A stretch of 64,000 nt of DNA from Pseudomonas sp. B33.4 (GTDB lineage Bacteria; Pseudomonadota; Gammaproteobacteria; Pseudomonadales; Pseudomonadaceae), in contig NZ_CP140706.1 of NCBI RefSeq assembly GCF_034555375.1, positions 3,897,001 to 3,961,000 on the forward strand, given 5' to 3'. The notes beneath the pieces were generated by a model. It saw only the letters and a list, made by a program, of their open reading frames with translations. It did no database searches and had not been told where the DNA came from. Shown in pieces: positions 1-9,980 of the stretch. A program made the translations under genes and the position numbers. Position 1 is the first letter of the stretch. Each line of letters starts with the position of its first letter.

Positions 1-130
1 ACGAAATTGCTCCATGAGACCTCTGCGGACAATCGAAAACGCGAAAAACCCGATTATGGGCGAAAGCGCCGGTTAGACAAAATCCTTTCAGCCTCAAGGG
101 TGTGCTCGTGTTTACGGCTATGCTCGCAAG

Positions 131-1081
131 ATGATCCTATTTCCCGACTTGCTCCAGTTGCCTCACCAATTACGCCACCCGGAAGTGCGCGATCTGGCGT
201 GGGTGATCCTCGCCCCGCCGATGCTCGGCACTACGCCGTGGCCGCAGCGCCATCCGTTGGCCGGCAGTGATTGGGTACACGACCCGCAACGCCTGGAACA
301 CTGGTTGCGCCAGCTCGACCGCGACAGCTATGGCTTGCTGCATTGGTTGTCGCAGGCACGCACGCGACGTCTGGGCCTGTATTACGAACGGCTGTGGCAG
401 TTTGCCGTGGAGCATGCGCCGGGGATTGAGCTGATTGCCGCCAACCTGCCGATCCGCCGCGAGGGCCACACACTTGGCGAGCTGGACATGCTTCTGCGTG
501 ACCGCGACGGCGTGCATCACCTGGAATTGGCGATCAAGCTCTACCTCGGCCCGCAGGATGGCGATGGTCGTGATTCGGCGCAGTGGTTGGGGCCGGGTTG
601 TCATGATCGACTGGACCGTAAACTGGCGCATCTGGCCGAGCATCAATTGCCGATATCGGCGCGCCCGGAAAGCCGCGAAGTGCTGGCGGCGCTGGATATC
701 GAGGTGTTCAGCGCGCAACTGTGGCTCGGTGGTTATTTGCTGTACCCGTGGCCCGGTCATTCCGAATCACCGAATGGCGCGCACCCGCAGCATTTGCGCG
801 GCAGTTGGCTGCATCAGAAGGATTGGCCTGCGTTTGTGGCGCACCGTCCGGCGGGACGCTGGCAGCCGCTGCCCCGGCATGCCTGGCTGGCGCCGGCGCA
901 TTATCCGGCTGATCAGACCTGGTCTCTGGAGCATTTACGGATGTGGCTGGAAGATCTCGAGCCGCTGGCCCCGGCGCAGCTGATGGTGCGCCTGATCGAA
1001 AATGCGCGAGGGGAATGGGAAGAGGCGGAGCGGTTGTTTCTGGTGTCCGATCTTTGGCCGAATGTCCCCGGCCAGGCCTGA
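131..1081 (+). CDS. DUF1853 family protein
   Basis: This 316-residue cytosolic protein has no signal peptide or membrane segment and matches the DUF1853 family, whose function is not established. It starts with ATG at 131; the Shine-Dalgarno is weak. Around residues 115-140 an LGELDMLL strand is followed by [12 protein letters not shown], an acidic/lysine arrangement reminiscent of PD-(D/E)XK nuclease folds, although the spacing is not the textbook E-x-K. It stands alone on the plus strand and runs into a REPIN, with a convergent arsB beyond. The family call is fairly safe; any nuclease role is only inference. Confidence 0.8.
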   Translation: MILFPDLLQLPHQLRHPEVRDLAWVILAPPMLGTTPWPQRHPLAGSDWVHDPQRLEHWLRQLDRDSYGLLHWLSQARTRRLGLYYERLWQFAVEHAPGIELIAANLPIRREGHTLGELDMLLRDRDGVHHLELAIKLYLGPQDGDGRDSAQWLGPGCHDRLDRKLAHLAEHQLPISARPESREVLAALDIEVFSAQLWLGGYLLYPWPGHSESPNGAHPQHLRGSWLHQKDWPAFVAHRPAGRWQPLPRHAWLAPAHYPADQTWSLEHLRMWLEDLEPLAPAQLMVRLIENARGEWEEAERLFLVSDLWPNVPGQA

Positions 1082-1102
1082 AGTTTTTGTGGCGTTTGTA
1101 CC

Positions 1103-1178
1103 GGCCCCATCGCGAGCAGGCTCACTCCTACAGGGGAACGCATTCCAATGTAGGAGTGAGCCTGCTCGCGATAGGGCC
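1103..1178. repeat. REPIN (paired REP, family A)
   Basis: Two inverted REP halves, reading GTAGGAGTGAGCCTGCTC in the right-hand copy, are separated by an 18-20 base spacer. They lie between the convergent ends of the DUF1853 gene and arsB and can fold into one long hairpin. Confidence 0.9.
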
Positions 1179-1186
1179 GACTCGGT

Positions 1187-2470
<1,284 letters not shown>

Positions 2471-2520
2471 CCGCAACAGCCTTAAATTGAAATGGAGTAT
2501 TTAAGCCGACACAAAAACCT

Positions 2521-2607
2521 GTAGGAGTGAGCCTGCTCGCGATAGCGGTGTGTCAGTCGACTAATCGGCAACTGACAGTCCGCTATCGCGAGCAGGCTCA
2601 CTCCTAC
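2521..2607. repeat. REPIN (family A)
   Basis: Perfect inverted halves (left from GTAGGAGTGAGCC at 2521, right ending CTCCTAC at 2607) enclose a spacer with a secondary CTGACA/TGTCAG hairpin. The element separates chrR from arsB on the minus strand. Confidence 0.92.
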
Positions 2608-2626
2608 ATTTTGTTCCGTGTATGGC

Positions 2627-3184
2627 TTATTTTTTGTGTTGCTCTACGAATTGTCCGTAAGCATTGATGAAGCTTTGCAAGAAAGGTTTCACCGATTCGC
2701 TCAACTTGCCCGCCTCATCAAACGCTGAACCCGCCCCGCCCAGATACGCCTCCGGCTGCTGCATACACGGCACATCGAGAAACACGAACGACTGGCGCAG
2801 ATGCTGATTCGCGCCGAAACCACCGATCGCCCCCGGCGACACGCTGATCACCGCCCCCGGTTTGCCACTCCAGACGGCTTTGCCATAAGGCCGCGAGCCT
2901 ACATCGATCGCATTCTTCAGTGGCGCCGGTACCGAACGGTTGTACTCGGGCGTGACAAACAGCACCGCGTCGGAAGAACCCACTTTTTCCCGGAAAGTGC
3001 TGTAGGCTGCCGGCGGTGAATCACCGTCGATGTCTTCGTTATAAAGTGGCAGATCGCCAATTTCGACAATCTCAAGCTTGAGGTTGGCCGGGGCCAGCTC
3101 TGCCAGTGCCAGAGCGACCTTGCGGTTGATCGATGCTTTGCGCAGGCTACCGACCACTACAGCGACGTTGTAGACATTGCTCAT
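2627..3184 (-). CDS. chrR: NADPH-dependent FMN reductase, ChrR-like
   Basis: This 185-residue cytosolic flavodoxin-fold reductase resembles ChrR of P. putida, which reduces chromate and quinones with NAD(P)H. The visible signatures are VVVGSLRKAS (phosphate loop, about residues 9-18), PEYNRSVP (about 80) and SPGAIGGFGAN (about 115-125), all of which contact FMN. ATG at 3184 is the only sensible start. It lies upstream of arsB on the same strand, with a REPIN between, so a shared transcript is possible but unproven. The family is certain; chromate as a physiological substrate is not. Confidence 0.85.
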   Translation of the reverse strand: MSNVYNVAVVVGSLRKASINRKVALALAELAPANLKLEIVEIGDLPLYNEDIDGDSPPAAYSTFREKVGSSDAVLFVTPEYNRSVPAPLKNAIDVGSRPYGKAVWSGKPGAVISVSPGAIGGFGANQHLRQSFVFLDVPCMQQPEAYLGGAGSAFDEAGKLSESVKPFLQSFINAYGQFVEQHKK

Positions 3185-3368
3185 GGAAGACTCTCGATGG
3201 TCCGTGGGAGGAGCCAGTAGTTATAGATGATCCGGTGACGATTCCACCAGCACCCGATGGGAAAATCCCGCGAGCTGATTATTTTTTTCCTGTAGGAAAA
3301 CTTACAGGCCTTGATGGCGGTCTACCAAGCCGCAAATCAAGCGTTTTATCTCCAGAGGTTCTAAGCAG

Positions 3369-3599
3369 ATGGCAGCAGTACTCGTCGGTCAGTTCCATGC
3401 AAGAGATGCGGAAGGCCGCGTTTATTCCGTGCATGAGTTCCAGGAATCCAATCCGTCGGTCGACGGTTCTACTGGCTCGGAGCCGATTTACAAACTGGCC
3501 ATTGGCGATCGCGTCAATAAGGTCAGTGAGAGCGAGTTTCTTCTGGTTCAGTCAGGTATCACCCTGATCCGCGAACCTGAGACAACCGTCGCTTCATAA
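3369..3599 (+). CDS. Small conserved-looking hypothetical protein
   Basis: This 76-residue acidic protein starts at ATG 3369 with AGAGG about 10 bases upstream. It has no signal peptide, membrane segment or cysteine. It begins VLVGQFHARDAEGRVYSV and ends with a beta-rich stretch (FLLVQSGITLIREPE), suggesting a small beta-barrel or sheet domain. It sits alone on the plus strand between divergent chrR and a LysR gene. Codon use and G+C look like the neighbours, so I treat it as a real gene. I do not recognise a function. Confidence 0.65.
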   Translation: MAAVLVGQFHARDAEGRVYSVHEFQESNPSVDGSTGSEPIYKLAIGDRVNKVSESEFLLVQSGITLIREPETTVAS

Positions 3600-3684
3600 C
3601 TGGCCGTTATGAGCAGAAGTCATATGCGCAGACTTGGGGTAGGATTCAGTCACTGACCCCACCTGCTGAACATGGACTTCACGC

Positions 3685-4578
3685 ATGCGTTTACGTCATA
3701 TCGAAGTGATTCAGGCGCTCTTGCAGACCGGTCACCTGGGCACTGCCGCCGAATGGCTGCAGTTGCCGGTGGCCGAGGTCGAGGAGCGTTTGCGCGAAGC
3801 CGAGAGTCAGTTGGGGTTCATGCTGTTCGCCAGCGTGCGCGGACGCCTGCAATCGACGCCCGAGGCGCGGGCATTGCAGATCGAAATCGCCCATGTCTAT
3901 GAAGCGCTGGAGCCGGTGCAACGTCTGGCCAGCAGCCTCAAGCAATACCTCGCCCCGCCCTTGCGCATCATCGGCACCCCGCCGCTGGCGCAACAATTAC
4001 TCCCGCAAAGTCTCGCCGCCCTGCGCCGACGTCTGCCCGATGCACCGTGCAGCCTGCTCAGTGCGCCTACCCGCGATATCGTCCGCAGCCTGTTGTTGCG
4101 CGAAAGCGATCTGGGCTTGAGCCTGCACGACCCCGAACACCCCGACATTGATTGCCGGCCATTGGCGCAAGGCAAGCTGCAACTGCTCGCGCCCCACGGC
4201 TGGCTGCAACCAAAACAGAAGTACATTTCCCTGCAGGACCTGGCCGGTCAGACCATGGTCGGCCTCGAAGGCCAGGACCCGCTGAGCCCGGCGCTGGAAA
4301 ACAAGCTGCAGGCACTGCGCCCGGCACCGAGCATCCAGACCCGCGTACAAACCCATCAGATGATGCGCAGCATGGTCGAGGCCGGCGAAGGCCTGGCCAT
4401 TGTCGATCCGTTCACCGCATTGGGCGCGCGTTCGGCCGGGCTGGATGTCTGCCCGCTGTCGCCAGCGGTGCCGATCAGCCTGTACGCCCTGACCTTCAAG
4501 CACGCGGCGCCGTCAGCGGCGATTCAGACCTTGCTCGGCATCGTCACGGAACAAGCCGAGGCGATGCTGTCGAGCTGA
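3685..4578 (+). CDS. LysR-family transcriptional regulator
   Basis: This 297-residue regulator has an N-terminal winged helix-turn-helix (about residues 1-60, starting MRLRHIEVIQALLQTGHLG) and a periplasmic-binding-like effector domain (about 90-290). The DNA-binding domain is somewhat degenerate: the usual A..L..SQPAVS core reads AAEWLQLPVAEVEERL, so its DNA recognition may be atypical. It has no obvious divergent target; the GNAT gene downstream is convergent and overlaps its last 35 bases. The effector and regulon cannot be read from the sequence. Confidence 0.85.
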   Translation: MRLRHIEVIQALLQTGHLGTAAEWLQLPVAEVEERLREAESQLGFMLFASVRGRLQSTPEARALQIEIAHVYEALEPVQRLASSLKQYLAPPLRIIGTPPLAQQLLPQSLAALRRRLPDAPCSLLSAPTRDIVRSLLLRESDLGLSLHDPEHPDIDCRPLAQGKLQLLAPHGWLQPKQKYISLQDLAGQTMVGLEGQDPLSPALENKLQALRPAPSIQTRVQTHQMMRSMVEAGEGLAIVDPFTALGARSAGLDVCPLSPAVPISLYALTFKHAAPSAAIQTLLGIVTEQAEAMLSS

Positions 4579-5176
4579 GCGGGTTTTCCAGCGGATTATC
4601 GAACAATCGGTACCAGAACAACGCCACTTCGGCGGTGTTCGGATCAATGCCGCGATAGCGCAACTGGTCAACGCCGCCAATCACATAACCGCAGCGCTCA
4701 TACAGCCGACAGGCGCCAAGGTTGTTGTTCTGGGTTTCGAGCATGATCCCCGGCAACTTTTTTTTGCGGCTCCAGAACTGCGCGACATCCAGCAATGCCT
4801 TGGCCACACCATGCCGGCGAGCCGGCGCGTGCACCGCCAGCTCATCGATATGCGCAAAGCCATTCCAGTTGGTGCTGATCACCAGATGACCGACCGGCTC
4901 ATCGTCGAGATACGCCATGAAAATCGCGCTGTCGGCGGCGTTGTGGAAGCTGCTGAACTCCTCGGGATCGATGCCGTAGCACTTGCGGTAAGGCACGATC
5001 GGTGTGACCCGCCACTGTTCGACAGGCTGGCCGATCACGGCGGCTCCATAGGCCGCGACTTCGAAACTGAAGTCGCTGCCCCAGATATACGGCGCAAAGC
5101 CTTCATCGGCGACACGCACCGACAGCCCTGGGTATTTCGGATTCATGACCGGTTGCATACTCGGGAAAGTCCTCAT
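4544..5176 (-). CDS. GNAT-family N-acetyltransferase
   Basis: This 210-residue protein carries the GNAT acetyl-CoA fold: the AVHAPARRHGVAKALL segment (about residues 120-135) is motif A with the R-x-x-G-x-A pyrophosphate loop, followed by ACRLYERCGYV (motif B). ATG at 5176 is chosen because it overlaps the ldcA stop as ATGA, the usual sign of translational coupling; a longer TTG start at 5188 and shorter ATGs at 5158 and 5146 remain possible. Coupling to ldcA suggests the acceptor may be a polyamine or amino acid product, but that is inference. Its 3' end overlaps the convergent LysR gene by 35 bases. Confidence 0.85.
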   Translation of the reverse strand: MRTFPSMQPVMNPKYPGLSVRVADEGFAPYIWGSDFSFEVAAYGAAVIGQPVEQWRVTPIVPYRKCYGIDPEEFSSFHNAADSAIFMAYLDDEPVGHLVISTNWNGFAHIDELAVHAPARRHGVAKALLDVAQFWSRKKKLPGIMLETQNNNLGACRLYERCGYVIGGVDQLRYRGIDPNTAEVALFWYRLFDNPLENPLSSTASPRLVP

Positions 5177-7428
5177 TCCTTGACGCAATCGACGGTGTAT
5201 TGCCGTCCACTGCCTTCGTCTTCGTGCTGCAATCCATGCACATCCACGACAAAACCGGGGAAGCTGCTATCGAACGTGCGAGCAAATTTCAGGTAATCAA
5301 TGATCGAACGGGTCGATTCGGTGAAGCGCTCGCCGGGCATGATCAACGGAATCCCCGGCGGATACGGCACCAGCATGACGGCGGCAATACGTCCCTCCAG
5401 CTCATCGATCGGCACCGCCTCGACTTCACCGCGTACCAGATGATCGTAGGCGTGGGCGGGTTTCATGGCGATTTCCGGGAGCACGGTGTACATGCGTTTA
5501 AGGTGTTTGGCGGTGGCATTGCTGCGATAACAGGCATGCAACTGATCACACAAATCGCGCAGGCCCATGCCGCGATAACGCGTGGTGTCTTGCTGGGCCA
5601 CGCACGGCAGGCAACAGTCGAGGCGCACATTAGCATCGTAACTGCGTTTGAATTCGAGCAACTCGGTGAGCAGCGTGCTCCATTTGCCTTTGGTGATGCC
5701 CATCGAGAACAGCACCAGGAACGAATACAGCCCGGTTTTTTCCACCACCAGGCCACGTTCCCAGAGGAACTTGCTGACCACCGCCGCCGGAATGCCCTTA
5801 TCGCTCAGCGCACCGCCGGCATTCAGCCCCGGCATCACCAGCGTGACTTTGATCGGATCGAGTAACACGTAATCGTCGCTCACCTCGCCAAAGCCGTGCC
5901 AGTCGGCCTCCGGTTGCAGCAGCCAGTCCTCGGTCTGCACACGGTCGATGCCTTCGACACCCGGCGGCTGCCAGATCGAAAACCACCAGTCATCCGCGGC
6001 AATGTGCTGGCGCAGATTGGCCAGCGCGCGGCGAAAACTCAGCGCTTCATCAAAGGTTTCCTGCAACAGCGAACGCCCGGCCGGGCCTTCCATCATCGCC
6101 GACGCCACGTCCAGCGAAGCGATGATGCTGTACTGCGGCGAGGTCGAGATGTGCATCATGAACGCTTCATTGAAACGGTCGCGATCAAGTTGCCGCGCAC
6201 CGCCATCCTGCACATGAATCATCGACGCCTGACTGAACGCGGCGAGCAGTTTGTGCGTGGAATGGGTGGTGAACACCAGCGGGCTGTCTTCACTGCGCGA
6301 CGTGGCCATGCCGTAGCGCCCGGCGAAAAACTCGTGGAACGCGGCATAGGCGTACCACGCTTCGTCGAAATGCAGGACTTCGACGCTGTTGCCGAGGCTC
6401 TGCTTGATCAGTTCAGCGTTGTAGCAGAGGCCGTCGTAGGTTGAATTGGTGACCACCGCCAGTTTGACTTTCGGTGCGCGGCCCTTGGTCAACGGGCTGG
6501 CATCGATCTTGGCTTGAATCGACTCGCGGCTGAATTCGCTCAGGGGAATTGGGCCGATGATCCCCAGTTCATTGCGCTCCGGGCACAGGTACAACGGAAT
6601 GGCGCCGGTCATGATGATCGCGTGCAACACCGACTTGTGACAGTTGCGATCGACCAGCACCAGATCATCGCGCCCGACCATCGAGTGCCAGACAATCTTG
6701 TTCGCCGTTGAGGTGCCATTGATCACGAAAAAGGTGTGATCGGCGCCGAAATTGCGTGCCGCGCGCGCTTCGGCTTCGGCGAGCGGCCCGGTGTGATCGA
6801 GCAGCGAGCCGAGTTCCGGCACCGACACTGACAAGTCCGAACGCAAGGTATTTTCGCCAAAGAACTGGTGAAACGCCTGCCCCACCGGGCTTTTGTGATA
6901 CGCCACGCCGCCACCATGGCCGGGGGTGTGCCAGGAATAATTGGAATCGGCGGTGTGCTGCACCAGCGCCTTGAAAAACGGTGGCAGCAAACCATCCAGG
7001 TACTTGCGCGCCGCCCGCGCGACTTGCCGGGCCAGAAATGGCACGGTGTCTTCGAACAGATAAAGAATGCCGCGCAGTTGATTAAGCTCGGCCATGGCAT
7101 CGGCCGGGGCATTTTCCAGAGTGACTTGCTCACCGAGGGCGAAGATCGGCAGATCCGGTGCGCGCACCCGCGCCAGTCCGATCAGTTCAGCCATGTTCTG
7201 CAAAAGGTGCGAGTTGGTGCTGGCGTCCTCGGCGGCGATCAGCATGCACGCGAGGCCGTGGTGCGTTGACGCCACCAACCGCCCTTCGGTGTAGTCGATG
7301 GCCGAAACGATATTGAAACCTTCCTGCTCCAACTCCCGGGCGATGCCACGGATACGGTCACCGGCGACCGTGTCGGCCTTGATGTCGCGATGGACGATCA
7401 ACACCGGGAACTTCAAATCTTTGTACAT
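5173..7428 (-). CDS. ldcA: PLP-dependent lysine/arginine decarboxylase LdcA
   Basis: This 751-residue fold-type I decarboxylase equals the length I recall for P. aeruginosa LdcA (PA1818), which makes cadaverine from lysine; related enzymes act on arginine or ornithine. An N-terminal wing domain (about 1-130) precedes the PLP domain, where NSTYDG, HFDEAWYAYA and the STHK Schiff-base lysine (about residue 392) are visible; the C-terminal domain follows. ATG 7428 (protein beginning MYKDLKFPVL) is preferred over upstream non-ATG starts. It is translationally coupled to the downstream GNAT gene. Lysine rests on synteny with the ldcA-dnaQ-rnhA-gloB-mltD block; arginine cannot be excluded. Confidence 0.9.
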   Translation of the reverse strand: MYKDLKFPVLIVHRDIKADTVAGDRIRGIARELEQEGFNIVSAIDYTEGRLVASTHHGLACMLIAAEDASTNSHLLQNMAELIGLARVRAPDLPIFALGEQVTLENAPADAMAELNQLRGILYLFEDTVPFLARQVARAARKYLDGLLPPFFKALVQHTADSNYSWHTPGHGGGVAYHKSPVGQAFHQFFGENTLRSDLSVSVPELGSLLDHTGPLAEAEARAARNFGADHTFFVINGTSTANKIVWHSMVGRDDLVLVDRNCHKSVLHAIIMTGAIPLYLCPERNELGIIGPIPLSEFSRESIQAKIDASPLTKGRAPKVKLAVVTNSTYDGLCYNAELIKQSLGNSVEVLHFDEAWYAYAAFHEFFAGRYGMATSRSEDSPLVFTTHSTHKLLAAFSQASMIHVQDGGARQLDRDRFNEAFMMHISTSPQYSIIASLDVASAMMEGPAGRSLLQETFDEALSFRRALANLRQHIAADDWWFSIWQPPGVEGIDRVQTEDWLLQPEADWHGFGEVSDDYVLLDPIKVTLVMPGLNAGGALSDKGIPAAVVSKFLWERGLVVEKTGLYSFLVLFSMGITKGKWSTLLTELLEFKRSYDANVRLDCCLPCVAQQDTTRYRGMGLRDLCDQLHACYRSNATAKHLKRMYTVLPEIAMKPAHAYDHLVRGEVEAVPIDELEGRIAAVMLVPYPPGIPLIMPGERFTESTRSIIDYLKFARTFDSSFPGFVVDVHGLQHEDEGSGRQYTVDCVKE

Positions 7429-7536
7429 GAGGCTCAGTGTCCTGAGGCGGCAGGTTTGAATCTGCCAATGCACTCAGGGTAGAGGGTTGCAGCGAATGTG
7501 GCGAGGGTGGCCAGTTGGCTTCATGTCTGTAAAAGC

Positions 7537-7612
7537 AAAAGATCGCAGCCTTCGGCAGCTCCTACAGAAGATTACGATCCCCTGTAGGAGCTGCCGAAGG
7601 CTGCGATCTTTT
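7537..7612. repeat. Palindromic repeat, family B
   Basis: Two perfect 31-base inverted arms (7537-7567 and 7582-7612) contain GTAGGAGCTGCCGAAGG and GCTGCGATCTTTT, with a 14-base loop. The same family recurs at 39625 and 49265. It lies in the spacer between dnaQ and ldcA. Confidence 0.9.
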
Positions 7613-7618
7613 GATCTT

Positions 7619-8377
7619 TTAAACCTGCGCGTCAGCTTCGGCGATCTGCGTCCACATCGCCGGCCCGCCGGCAGACTTGGCAATGATTTCCAGCCGCACC
7701 AGATGCGCCGCCAATTCATCCTCAGTCGCGCGAATGATCCGCGCTGGCTGGCGATCCGCCGGCAAACGACGAATCTCGGTTGCCGAGTTGTCCGCGCCAT
7801 CGCCCGTGCCATTGCCGTCAGACGCATTGCCCGCCAGCGACAGACTGGTCTGGCCGCCGGTCATGGTCAGGTAGACGTCGGCGAGAATCTCCGAGTCAAG
7901 CAAGGCGCCGTGCAGTTCACGGCCCGAGTTGTCGACGCCATAACGTTTGCACAACGCATCGAGGCTGTTGCGCTGCCCCGGGTGACGTTCCCGGGCCATC
8001 ATCAAGGTATCGAGGATCGAGCAGTGCTGGGTGATGTCAGCGCGATCGTGCTGGCCCATCAAAGCGAATTCGTTGTTGATGAAGCCAACGTCGAACGCCG
8101 CGTTGTGGATGATCAGCTGCGCGCCCTTGATGAATTCGAAGAACTCATCGGCCACTTCGGCAAACCGTGGTTTGCCAACCAGGAACTCGTTGGTAATACC
8201 GTGAACGCCGATGGCGCCTTCATCACTCTCGCGATCCGGTTGCAGGTAAACGTGAAAATGCCGGCCCGTCAGGCGCCGACCAATCAGTTCGACGCAACCG
8301 ATTTCAATGATCCGGTGACCATCGGTCACCGGCATGCCGGTGGTTTCGGTATCGAGTACAACGGATCTGGTGGCCAT
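7619..8377 (-). CDS. dnaQ: DNA polymerase III epsilon subunit (3'-5' proofreading exonuclease)
   Basis: This 252-residue protein is the proofreading subunit of the replicative polymerase core. It shows the DEDDh exonuclease motifs: DTETTG at about residues 9-14 (ExoI), NAAFDVGF at about 93-100 (ExoII) and HGALLDSEILADVY at about 155-168 (ExoIII with catalytic His and Asp). A flexible Gly/Asn/Asp-rich linker (about 185-200) leads to a C-terminal segment expected to bind the alpha subunit. ATG at 8377 begins MATRSVVLDTETTG. It follows rnhA on the same strand, a neighbourhood common to many proteobacteria, here separated by a REPIN. Confidence 0.97.
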   Translation of the reverse strand: MATRSVVLDTETTGMPVTDGHRIIEIGCVELIGRRLTGRHFHVYLQPDRESDEGAIGVHGITNEFLVGKPRFAEVADEFFEFIKGAQLIIHNAAFDVGFINNEFALMGQHDRADITQHCSILDTLMMARERHPGQRNSLDALCKRYGVDNSGRELHGALLDSEILADVYLTMTGGQTSLSLAGNASDGNGTGDGADNSATEIRRLPADRQPARIIRATEDELAAHLVRLEIIAKSAGGPAMWTQIAEADAQV

Positions 8378-8466
8378 CAGTGTTCAGCTCTCAGCGGGTC
8401 AATCTTGCAAAAAACGCGGATGTTAACACGCTCGGCGGGGTGTTTCAGTCGGACCGTGTCGCCCCA

Positions 8467-8567
8467 TTCGCGAGCAGGCTCGCTCCCACATTGGAATGCA
8501 TTCCAATTCAGGGAAGGGACATCAGATCTGGAATGCATTTCCCTGTGGGAGCGAGCCTGCTCGCGAA
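8467..8567. repeat. REPIN (family A) between rnhA and dnaQ
   Basis: Inverted 24-base halves built on GTGGGAGCGAGCCTGCTC lie at 8467-8490 and 8544-8567. The spacer contains the palindrome GGAATGCATTCC. The element sits between two co-directional essential-type genes. Confidence 0.92.
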
Positions 8568-8593
8568 GGCCGCGCCACGGTGTAACGGCAAAA

Positions 8594-9064
8594 TCAGCTC
8601 TGCTTGTAACCGCGCACTTCGTCGACACCACGGTTAGCCAACTGGTCCGCCCGCTCGTTACCGTGATGACCAATGTGCCCACGCACCCACTTCCAGGTGA
8701 CCTTGTGACGGTTGACCTGCGCGTCCAGCTCTTTCCACAGATCAGCGTTCTTCACCGGTTCCTTCGCGGCAGTTTTCCAGCCGCGCTTCTTCCAGTTGGC
8801 CATCCACTCGTTGATGCCTTTCATCACGTATTGCGAGTCGGTCACCAGCAGCACTTCGCACGGCCGCTTCAAGGCTTCGAGGCCGCGAATCGCGCCGAGC
8901 AGTTCCATACGGTTGTTGGTGGTATTGGCTTCGCCGCCCCACAGTTCCTTTTCGACGCCCTTGCACACCAGCAAGGCGCCCCAGCCGCCCGGGCCGGGGT
9001 TGCCCTTGCAGGCGCCGTCGGTGAACAGCTCTACGGTGTCGACGCTTTCAACGCTTTCGCTCAT
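8594..9064 (-). CDS. rnhA: Ribonuclease HI
   Basis: This 156-residue enzyme cuts the RNA strand of RNA-DNA hybrids. The four catalytic acidic residues are visible in [16 protein letters not shown] (Asp), NRMELLGAI (Glu), VTDSQYV (Asp) and GNERADQLA (Asp), and the basic-protrusion region NWKKRGWKT is present. The length fits the family. ATG 9064 is followed by an acidic leader ([17 protein letters not shown]). It lies downstream of the methyltransferase gene and upstream of dnaQ, as in P. aeruginosa. Confidence 0.97.
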   Translation of the reverse strand: MSESVESVDTVELFTDGACKGNPGPGGWGALLVCKGVEKELWGGEANTTNNRMELLGAIRGLEALKRPCEVLLVTDSQYVMKGINEWMANWKKRGWKTAAKEPVKNADLWKELDAQVNRHKVTWKWVRGHIGHHGNERADQLANRGVDEVRGYKQS

Positions 9065-9120
9065 GCCACTCTATCCAGAATAAATGCCTGCCTCGCCGAT
9101 CACGGATCGACGATGGCCCG

Positions 9121-9139
9121 GGCCGGGACAAGCCCGGCC
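9121..9139. repeat. Short perfect hairpin after the methyltransferase gene
   Basis: GGCCGGG and CCCGGCC arms flank a 5-base loop (ACAAG). It lies just beyond the stop of the minus-strand methyltransferase gene. There is no T-run, so it is not an obvious intrinsic terminator; it may protect the 3' end of the mRNA. Confidence 0.55.
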
Positions 9140-9155
9140 ACAAATAAAAGAAGGT

Positions 9156-9914
9156 TTACGGTTCGATGCGCCGGCGATTGACCTTGGCCATCGGCAGCGG
9201 AATCAGCTTGCCCATCGGCTCGCGACGTTCCTGACGCAACGGTCGCAGCCCGACCACAATCTTGCGCGCGACCAATAAATAGAAGCCGCCGCCCGACAGC
9301 TGCCAGTCACCCGCCTTGCGTTCCCAGCCGGCCAGACGGGCCTGCCACTTGGCTGACGCGAGCGGCGGACGATAGCACCCGAAGCGGCGTTTCTCCAGCG
9401 CGAAGCCCAGCAGATTGAGCCAGTCGGCGACCCGTGACGGTGATATGCAGCGCGCCTGACGCAAGGCGTCGTGAGCAAAAACATGGCGCAAGCCCCAAGT
9501 GCTCCACGGGTTGATGCCGATGATCAGCAAATGCCCGCCGGGGCGCACGCTGCTTGCCGCTTCACGGAGCAAACCATGGGGTGACAGGCAGAAATCCAGC
9601 CCATGCTGCATCACCACCACGTCGGCGGCGTGCTCGCTCAGCGGCCAGGCCTGCTCTTCGCAGACAATCTCGACACCCGGCAACGGCGCGCCAAGACGCA
9701 CATTGCGCTGCACTTGCGGCGCTGCCGGCGGGGTTTCGGCCGATGGCCCGTAATGCACCAGATAGCCGCCAAAGAAGCGGCCCAACTCGTCTTCGAGCAT
9801 GCGCCGCTCTTCATCGAGCAGAAATTGCCCGAGCGGGCCGGACAGCCATTCACGGGCTGCACCGATCAGGGCCAGCCAGTCAGGATCAGCCTGTGCGAAC
9901 GCTTTATCACTCAT
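9156..9914 (-). CDS. SAM-dependent methyltransferase (PA1814-like)
   Basis: This 252-residue class I methyltransferase keeps a shortened Rossmann core: VEIVCEEQAWPLSEHAADVVVMQHGLDF and PGGHLLIIGINPWSTWGLRH (about residues 85-155) correspond to motifs II-IV, and the SAM-binding motif I is hard to see. ATG 9914 is chosen because GGAG lies 6 bases upstream; the TTG at 9926 is poorer. It is divergent from gloB with 66 bases between the starts. The substrate is unknown. Confidence 0.82.
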   Translation of the reverse strand: MSDKAFAQADPDWLALIGAAREWLSGPLGQFLLDEERRMLEDELGRFFGGYLVHYGPSAETPPAAPQVQRNVRLGAPLPGVEIVCEEQAWPLSEHAADVVVMQHGLDFCLSPHGLLREAASSVRPGGHLLIIGINPWSTWGLRHVFAHDALRQARCISPSRVADWLNLLGFALEKRRFGCYRPPLASAKWQARLAGWERKAGDWQLSGGGFYLLVARKIVVGLRPLRQERREPMGKLIPLPMAKVNRRRIEP

Positions 9915-9980
9915 CGCATTCTCCAAAGCGCCAGGAACTACTAAGATGCGCCAATGTTTTCCGCTTGGCGAATTCCGACG

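Noticed and set aside
7487-9181. A long plus-strand frame opposite dnaQ and rnhA
   Set aside because: It is antisense to two certain genes and shows no protein family; it is a by-product of high G+C coding sequence.
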